In this document: positions 59,440-64,000 of the stretch, one piece after another
Position numbering within the stretch: position 1 is the first letter of the stretch
Layout: every line of letters begins with the position of its first letter
Translations under genes and position numbers: made by a program
Notes under the pieces: generated by a model
Told to the model about the DNA's origin: nothing
Database searches by the model: none
Seen by the model: the letters and a program-made list of their open reading frames with translations, nothing else
Assembly (NCBI RefSeq): GCF_018223345.1
Contig: NZ_CP073587.1
Location: 2,019,001 to 2,083,000, forward strand
Source of the DNA: Shewanella yunxiaonensis
GTDB lineage: Bacteria > Pseudomonadota > Gammaproteobacteria > Enterobacterales > Shewanellaceae
Reading direction: 5' to 3'
DNA: 64,000 nt

Positions 59440-60963
59440 ATGGCAAAAACCAAGTTACGTCGTCAGCCACTTAGTGATGGCCCAGAATGGACCTTTGAAC
59501 TGCTTGAAACGTATGAAAAAGAGATTGCCAGAGTCGCGGAGCATTATCGGCTGGATACCTACCCCAATCAGATTGAGATCATCACGGCTGAGCAGATGAT
59601 GGATGCTTATGCGAGTGTTGGCATGCCGATTGGTTACACCCATTGGTCATTCGGCAAGCGCTTTATCGAAACTGAACAGGGCTATAAGCGTGGGCAAATG
59701 GGATTGGCCTATGAGATTGTCATTAACTCAGATCCCTGCATTGCTTACCTGATGGAAGAAAACACCATCACCATGCAGGCGTTAGTGATTGCGCATGCCT
59801 GTTACGGACACAACAGTTTCTTCAAAAACAACTATCTGTTTAAAACCTGGACAGATGCCAGTTCGATTATTGATTATCTGGTATTTGCCAAAAACTACAT
59901 CAGCCAATGTGAACGTAAATATGGCGTTGAGGAGGTCGAGACCATTATCGATTCCTGTCACGCGCTGATGAATTATGGGGTCGATCGTTATAAACGGCCT
60001 GCCCACATCTCATTTAAAGAAGAACAGCAGCGGCAACAGGAACGTGAAGCTTATCTGCAGAGTCAGGTGAATGATCTCTGGCGTACCATTCCCACCAAGC
60101 CAGCGGAGCAAAAACTGGCGGGGAATAAACGTTTTCCGCCAGAACCACAGGAAAACATTCTTTATTTTATTGAGAAAAAAGCACCATTGCTGGAACCGTG
60201 GCAACGTGAAGTGGTGCGGATTGTGCGCAAACTTGGTCAGTACTTCTACCCGCAACGCCAAACACAGGTAATGAACGAAGGCTGGGCAACATTCTGGCAC
60301 TACACCTTACTTAATCATCTTTATGATGAAGGGTTGTTAACTGATCGCTTCATGTTGGAGTTTTTACAAAGTCACACTAATGTTGTGGCTCAACCCGCTT
60401 ACAACAGTCCGTATTACAGTGGCATCAATCCGTATGCTTTGGGCTTTAACATGTTTTGTGACATTCGCCGGATCTGTGAACATCCCACAGAAGAAGATCA
60501 TCGCTGGTTCCCAGATATCGCCGGCAGTGACTGGCTGGAGACCCTGCATTTTGCAATGCAGAACTTTAAGGATGAGAGTTTTATCAGCCAATATCTGTCA
60601 CCTAATCTTATCCGCAAGTTTAAGCTGTTCAGTGTTCTCGACGACGAGCGTCAGGAATATCTGAGTATTTCAGCCATTCACAATGACCAAGGATATAAGG
60701 AAATTCGCCAGATCCTGTCGTCACAATACAACCTGTCAAATAACGAACCCAATGTTCAGGTGTACAATGTCAACGTCAATGGGGATCGCTCTCTGACGTT
60801 GCGATATGTTCCGAATCGTGGCATTCCGTTGGCCAAAAGCAGTGCTGAGGTGCTTAAGCATCTGCATAGGCTTTGGGGATTCGACGTGATACTTGAACAG
60901 ATGGACGACGATGGCGACGTGAGAATTATTGCGGCATGTCCAGAGAAAAATGCGGCCGCATAA
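59440..60963 (+). CDS. spoVR: SpoVR family protein (YcgB)
   Basis: This 507-residue protein (E. coli YcgB 510) is of the SpoVR family, needed for spore cortex formation in Bacillus but also widespread in non-sporulating bacteria with unknown role. Typical blocks are SFGKRFIETEQGYKRGQMGLAYEIVI (read as GKRFIETE and GLAYEIVIN), HACYGHNSFFKNNYLF and NEGWATFWHYTLL. AAGGAGG precedes the ATG. It ends the prkA-yeaH-spoVR operon and, as in E. coli, is convergent with fadR. Confidence 0.93.
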   Translation: MAKTKLRRQPLSDGPEWTFELLETYEKEIARVAEHYRLDTYPNQIEIITAEQMMDAYASVGMPIGYTHWSFGKRFIETEQGYKRGQMGLAYEIVINSDPCIAYLMEENTITMQALVIAHACYGHNSFFKNNYLFKTWTDASSIIDYLVFAKNYISQCERKYGVEEVETIIDSCHALMNYGVDRYKRPAHISFKEEQQRQQEREAYLQSQVNDLWRTIPTKPAEQKLAGNKRFPPEPQENILYFIEKKAPLLEPWQREVVRIVRKLGQYFYPQRQTQVMNEGWATFWHYTLLNHLYDEGLLTDRFMLEFLQSHTNVVAQPAYNSPYYSGINPYALGFNMFCDIRRICEHPTEEDHRWFPDIAGSDWLETLHFAMQNFKDESFISQYLSPNLIRKFKLFSVLDDERQEYLSISAIHNDQGYKEIRQILSSQYNLSNNEPNVQVYNVNVNGDRSLTLRYVPNRGIPLAKSSAEVLKHLHRLWGFDVILEQMDDDGDVRIIAACPEKNAAA

Positions 60964-60980
60964 CATCCCAGCTGTAAAAT

Positions 60981-61010
60981 GAACAAGACCGCCTGATGGC
61001 GGTCTTGTTC
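60981..61010. terminator. Hairpin between spoVR and fadR
   Basis: GAACAAGACCGCC-TGAT-GGCGGTCTTGTTC is a perfect 13-base stem between convergent genes. There is no T-run after it on the plus strand, but the stem is strong and its own 5' and 3' parts contain short T stretches. Confidence 0.78.
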
Positions 61011-61029
61011 AATCGGGAAGCCGAGACAA

Positions 61030-61749
61030 TTATTGATTATCTTGCGCGATTTCTAGCGGCATCGCATCTCGCATTTTCTGCCACATAATCCCACTATCTT
61101 TGCCGTAGCCGCGCATCAGTTCAGGGACCTCTGCGAAACGGCCGGCACGGGCCAATTTTTCCAGATTCAGATAAAAGTCCAACGCGAGTTTTCGAGACTC
61201 AGCACTACCAAAATAATAACGCCCTACTCGGCCATAAAGACCTTTGAAACCGTTAAGGATCAGCACGTACAACGGATTGCCCGATGAAAATGCCAGCGTA
61301 TGGTGCAACTTATAATCAAAATCGGTATACGCTGCGGCATCGTCCGTCAAATCATGCGCCTTAGCCAACGTGTCAATGGCAACATTCGGGTTATTACGCA
61401 AGGCACCGCGGAAATAAATGGTGCTGATGTTAGTGCGCGCCGATAACAGCTGATCCACTAGAACCGGGAAGCCTGACGGATTCAGATCTGCAATAGTTTC
61501 CAAAATATTGAGACCTGAAGTTTCCCAAAAATTATTCACTTTGGTTGGCTTACCATGTTGAATAGTTAGCCAGCCATCACGAGCTAAACGTTGCAAAACT
61601 TCACGTAACGTCGTGCGGGTAACACCGATGAGTTCTGACAACTCACGTTCAGCAGGAAGAATAGAACCTGGTGGAAATTTATTTTCCCAAATCGAGCGAA
61701 CTATATATTTCTCTGCAAAGCTTGCAGGCCCTTTGGCATTGATGATCAT
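61030..61749 (-). CDS. fadR: Fatty acid metabolism regulator FadR
   Basis: This 239-residue GntR-family regulator has the same length as E. coli FadR. The DNA-binding domain ([19 protein letters not shown] and [20 protein letters not shown]) is nearly identical to E. coli, and the C-terminal acyl-CoA-binding domain is complete. ATG 61749 gives the family start ([17 protein letters not shown]); a 25-codon in-frame extension upstream is unlikely. It activates unsaturated fatty acid synthesis and represses degradation in E. coli; a matching operator lies before fadE in this window. It is divergent from nhaB. Confidence 0.95.
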   Translation of the reverse strand: MIINAKGPASFAEKYIVRSIWENKFPPGSILPAERELSELIGVTRTTLREVLQRLARDGWLTIQHGKPTKVNNFWETSGLNILETIADLNPSGFPVLVDQLLSARTNISTIYFRGALRNNPNVAIDTLAKAHDLTDDAAAYTDFDYKLHHTLAFSSGNPLYVLILNGFKGLYGRVGRYYFGSAESRKLALDFYLNLEKLARAGRFAEVPELMRGYGKDSGIMWQKMRDAMPLEIAQDNQ

Positions 61750-61930
61750 CAGCCCAATTTTCCAGTGGTGACAGTGATTTTGGAAACTGATCATACCAGA
61801 GACAAAAAAAATGAAAACCTTCAAACTATCGACTACCGCTATCAGTCACTATCCGGTAGCCCCGCCGCGGCACTTAATTATAAAATTAACTGCCCAGCTC
61901 CCATTTTTACTATCGGATACCTCAATTTTA

Positions 61931-61946
61931 AGTCTGAATTCAGACT
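61931..61946. repeat. 16-base perfect palindrome in the fadR-nhaB space
   Basis: AGTCTGAA-TTCAGACT is an exact palindrome 95 bases before nhaB. It abuts CTGGTC, a FadR half-site-like sequence. Its regulator is unknown. Confidence 0.6.
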
Positions 61947-62041
61947 GGTCATGACAATACTCTAGGGTTTGCGCTAGACTGAGCCATTCACAAATCCAAC
62001 AATTTTTATAACGTCTTATAACAACTTGAGAGAGGGTAACC

Positions 62042-63634
62042 ATGCCAATGCCATTAAGTCAGGCTTTCATGGGCAACTTCTTGGGGAACTCGCCCAAGTG
62101 GTACAAGCTTGCGATTCTGTGTTTTTTAATTATCAATCCGATTCTGTTCAGTATTCATCCCTTCCTCGCTGGTTGGTTGTTGGTTGCCGAATTTATCTTT
62201 ACGCTGGCGATGGCTTTAAAATGTTATCCGCTGCAACCTGGTGGTCTGCTTGCCATTGAAGCGGTAATCATTGGCATGACCAGTCCGAGTCAAGTGTTAC
62301 ATGAGTTGGAAGCCAACCTCGAAGTATTGCTGTTATTGATCTTTATGGTTGCGGGCATCTACTTCATGAAGCAGTTATTGCTTTATGCCTTTACTAAAAT
62401 GATCACAAAAGTGCGCTCCAAAATCGCAGTTTCGTTGATGTTCTGTCTGGCGTCCGCATTTCTTTCGGCATTTTTGGATGCGTTGACGGTAATTGCAGTG
62501 ATTATTGCGGTCGCTGTTGGCTTCTACTCGATTTATCACAAAGTGGCTTCTGGTAAAGATTTCAGCGACGACCATGACCATACTGATGATGGTGACGGAC
62601 AGTTAAATGCCGAAGAGTTGGAGAACTTCCGTGGATTCTTGCGTAATCTGCTGATGCATGCGGGTGTTGGTACGGCCTTAGGGGGGGTTTGTACTATGGT
62701 TGGGGAACCGCAAAACCTGATCATCGCAGCTCAGGCCAACTGGCAATTTTCCGAGTTTGCCCTGCGCATGTCACCGGTTACTGTACCCGTGCTGCTGATG
62801 GGTATCCTCACTTGTTTGATCGTCGAGAAATTCCATCTATTTGGTTATGGCGCAAAACTGCCAGATGCAGTGCATCGTATCCTAGTAGATTTTGCCAATC
62901 ACGAAGATGAAAGCCGTACGACAAAAGACAACATCAAGCTGGTCATTCAAGCTTTAGTGGGTGTCTGGCTGATTGTTGGCTTGGCATTCCATCTGGCGTC
63001 TGTGGGTCTCATCGGATTGTCGGTGATTATTTTCACCACATCCTTTAACGGCATTACTGATGAACACGCATTGGGTAATGCCTTTAAAGAAGCATTGCCA
63101 TTTACCGCACTATTGGCCGTCTTTTTCTCGGTGGTTGGTGTGATTATTGATCAACATCTGTTTGCCCCGGTAATTCACTGGGCACTGAGCTATCAAGACA
63201 ATAAACAGCTGGTTATTTTTTATATTGCTAACGGCTTGTTGTCGATGGTCAGTGATAACGTGTTTGTCGGAACGGTTTACATCAACGAAGTTAAAGCCGC
63301 GCTGATCGATAACCAAATCACTCGCGATCAGTTTGATCTGTTAGCCGTGGCCATTAATACCGGGACGAACCTGCCATCTGTCGCTACACCAAACGGACAA
63401 GCCGCGTTCCTGTTCTTGTTAACTTCAGCCTTAGCGCCGTTAATTCGTTTGTCCTACGGACGCATGGTCTGGATGGCACTGCCCTACACTATCGTCCTGT
63501 CTGTTGTCGGGATTCTGTCAATTGAAACGGGATTTTTACAGGAAGCCACGCAGTATTTTTACGATTCACATATGATCTTGCATCACAGCATGCAAGAGGT
63601 CATCAAAAACGCCGCAGAACATGGCGTGCACTGA
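62042..63634 (+). CDS. nhaB: Na+/H+ antiporter NhaB
   Basis: This 530-residue inner-membrane antiporter has about twelve helices and matches NhaB throughout ([84 protein letters not shown], recognised in sections). A cytoplasmic acidic loop ([15 protein letters not shown]) near residue 180 is slightly longer than in E. coli. AGAGAGGG precedes the ATG. The place between fadR and dsbB is as in E. coli. It is followed by a terminator. Confidence 0.96.
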   Translation: MPMPLSQAFMGNFLGNSPKWYKLAILCFLIINPILFSIHPFLAGWLLVAEFIFTLAMALKCYPLQPGGLLAIEAVIIGMTSPSQVLHELEANLEVLLLLIFMVAGIYFMKQLLLYAFTKMITKVRSKIAVSLMFCLASAFLSAFLDALTVIAVIIAVAVGFYSIYHKVASGKDFSDDHDHTDDGDGQLNAEELENFRGFLRNLLMHAGVGTALGGVCTMVGEPQNLIIAAQANWQFSEFALRMSPVTVPVLLMGILTCLIVEKFHLFGYGAKLPDAVHRILVDFANHEDESRTTKDNIKLVIQALVGVWLIVGLAFHLASVGLIGLSVIIFTTSFNGITDEHALGNAFKEALPFTALLAVFFSVVGVIIDQHLFAPVIHWALSYQDNKQLVIFYIANGLLSMVSDNVFVGTVYINEVKAALIDNQITRDQFDLLAVAINTGTNLPSVATPNGQAAFLFLLTSALAPLIRLSYGRMVWMALPYTIVLSVVGILSIETGFLQEATQYFYDSHMILHHSMQEVIKNAAEHGVH

Positions 63635-63681
63635 TTTTTATTGATGTCTTTTGACTGAACCAAGCCGATTCAGTAAAGTCT

Positions 63682-63715
63682 AAAAAGCGCCTATGGATGT
63701 CTGGGCGCTTTTTCT
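63682..63715 (+). terminator. Intrinsic terminator between nhaB and dsbB
   Basis: AAAAAGCGCC pairs with GGCGCTTTTT around a 12-base loop and is followed by T-rich sequence. Confidence 0.82.
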
Positions 63716-63729
63716 TTGGAGCATCAAAC

Positions 63730-64000
63730 TTGATTTCATTACAAAAATTCGCCCATTCGCGTCTAAGTTGGCTGGTTCTACTGTTAAGTGCGGTTGCCCT
63801 AGAGTTATCGGCGCTGTTTTTTCAATATGGGATGAAACTAGATCCCTGTGTAATGTGTGTCTACCAACGCGTTGCCGTTTTGGGCCTTGCTGCTGCCGGG
63901 ATTGTCGGTCTGGTAATGCCATCTTTCCGATTAATCAGAGTTATTGCGGCCATTATCTGGGGAATTAGTGCTGGGTGGGGGTTAAAACTAGCGATAGAAC
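63730..64000 (+). CDS. dsbB: Disulfide bond formation protein DsbB, N-terminal part
   Basis: The first 90 codons are in the window; the gene runs off the right edge. DsbB reoxidises DsbA and passes electrons to quinones. Two membrane helices and the first periplasmic Cys pair (C40-x-x-C43 in PCVMCVYQR) are visible; the pattern is that of E. coli PCVLC. The TTG start at 63730 has GGAG 8 bases upstream. The neighbourhood with nhaB is conserved. Confidence 0.93.
   Translation, partial: MISLQKFAHSRLSWLVLLLSAVALELSALFFQYGMKLDPCVMCVYQRVAVLGLAAAGIVGLVMPSFRLIRVIAAIIWGISAGWGLKLAIE

Noticed and set aside
61750..61824. 25-codon extension of FadR
   Set aside because: E. coli FadR starts at the equivalent of ATG 61749, and the extension has no ribosome site.
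62026..62259. 77-codon frame overlapping the nhaB start
   Set aside because: It is a shifted frame of nhaB, which has a clear ribosome site and full homology.

Overview
The window is chromosomal DNA of a gammaproteobacterium, most probably Shewanella or a close relative. The protein families and gene order support this: zwf-pgl-edd-eda / hexR / pykA / acyl-CoA dehydrogenase / psrA, then smrA, a VC2046/SO_2500-family gene, queE and queC, and a large electron-transport operon (rsxABCDGE-nth). Several blocks also match Escherichia coli order: yafS-rnhA-dnaQ-gloB-mltD and spoVR(ycgB)-fadR-nhaB-dsbB. No search could be run, so the genus is an inference.

Layout. 1-2424 (minus): the SOS mutagenesis cassette imuA-imuB-dnaE2 (only the first 17 codons of dnaE2), behind a consensus LexA box, divergent from an alkyltransferase-like gene (atl). 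2963-9062: a DUF3108 protein, a YafJ-type amidotransferase, fadE and an NhaP-type antiporter with an RCK domain. 9063-10745: a gene-poor stretch with a lone Ivy-type lysozyme inhibitor and tRNA-Asp. 10746-19431: TIGR03503 protein, dnaQ, rnhA, a LysR regulator, yafS, gloB, mltD and a PAS-chemoreceptor. 19496-27005: the Entner-Doudoroff/oxidative pentose phosphate operon with its regulator hexR and pykA. 27071-31917: a second FadE-like dehydrogenase with psrA, an IS630-family element, and smrA. 31996-36225: small conserved genes and a GAF-PAS-GGDEF-EAL protein. 36352-38850: three tRNA-Tyr genes, queE, queC and a rhombosortase. 39076-43562: an unknown lipoprotein, uvrB and a long intergenic region with DnaA-box-like repeats. 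43563-50704: five tRNA-Asn genes and the rsx-nth operon. 50759-55887: a 27-residue YnhF-type membrane peptide, gloA, a TonB-dependent receptor, grxD and sodB. 56175-64000: prkA-yeaH-spoVR, fadR, nhaB and the start of dsbB.

How the parts connect. Two fatty-acid regulators (psrA and fadR) are encoded here, and the fadE promoter region carries a good candidate site for each. HexR, encoded between zwf and pykA, has candidate boxes at all three promoters, so the cluster is a self-contained sugar-catabolism regulon. DNA repair and mutagenesis genes recur (imuAB-dnaE2, atl, dnaQ, rnhA, uvrB, nth). All nine tRNA genes are for Tyr, Asn or Asp with GUN anticodons, the class modified with queuosine, and two queuosine precursor genes lie beside the Tyr array. 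No CRISPR array, prophage or clearly new multi-gene system was seen. The most unusual items are the IS630 insertion placed exactly in the smrA stop codon, the isolated ivy region, the DnaA-box cluster upstream of uvrB, and the regulatory sites.
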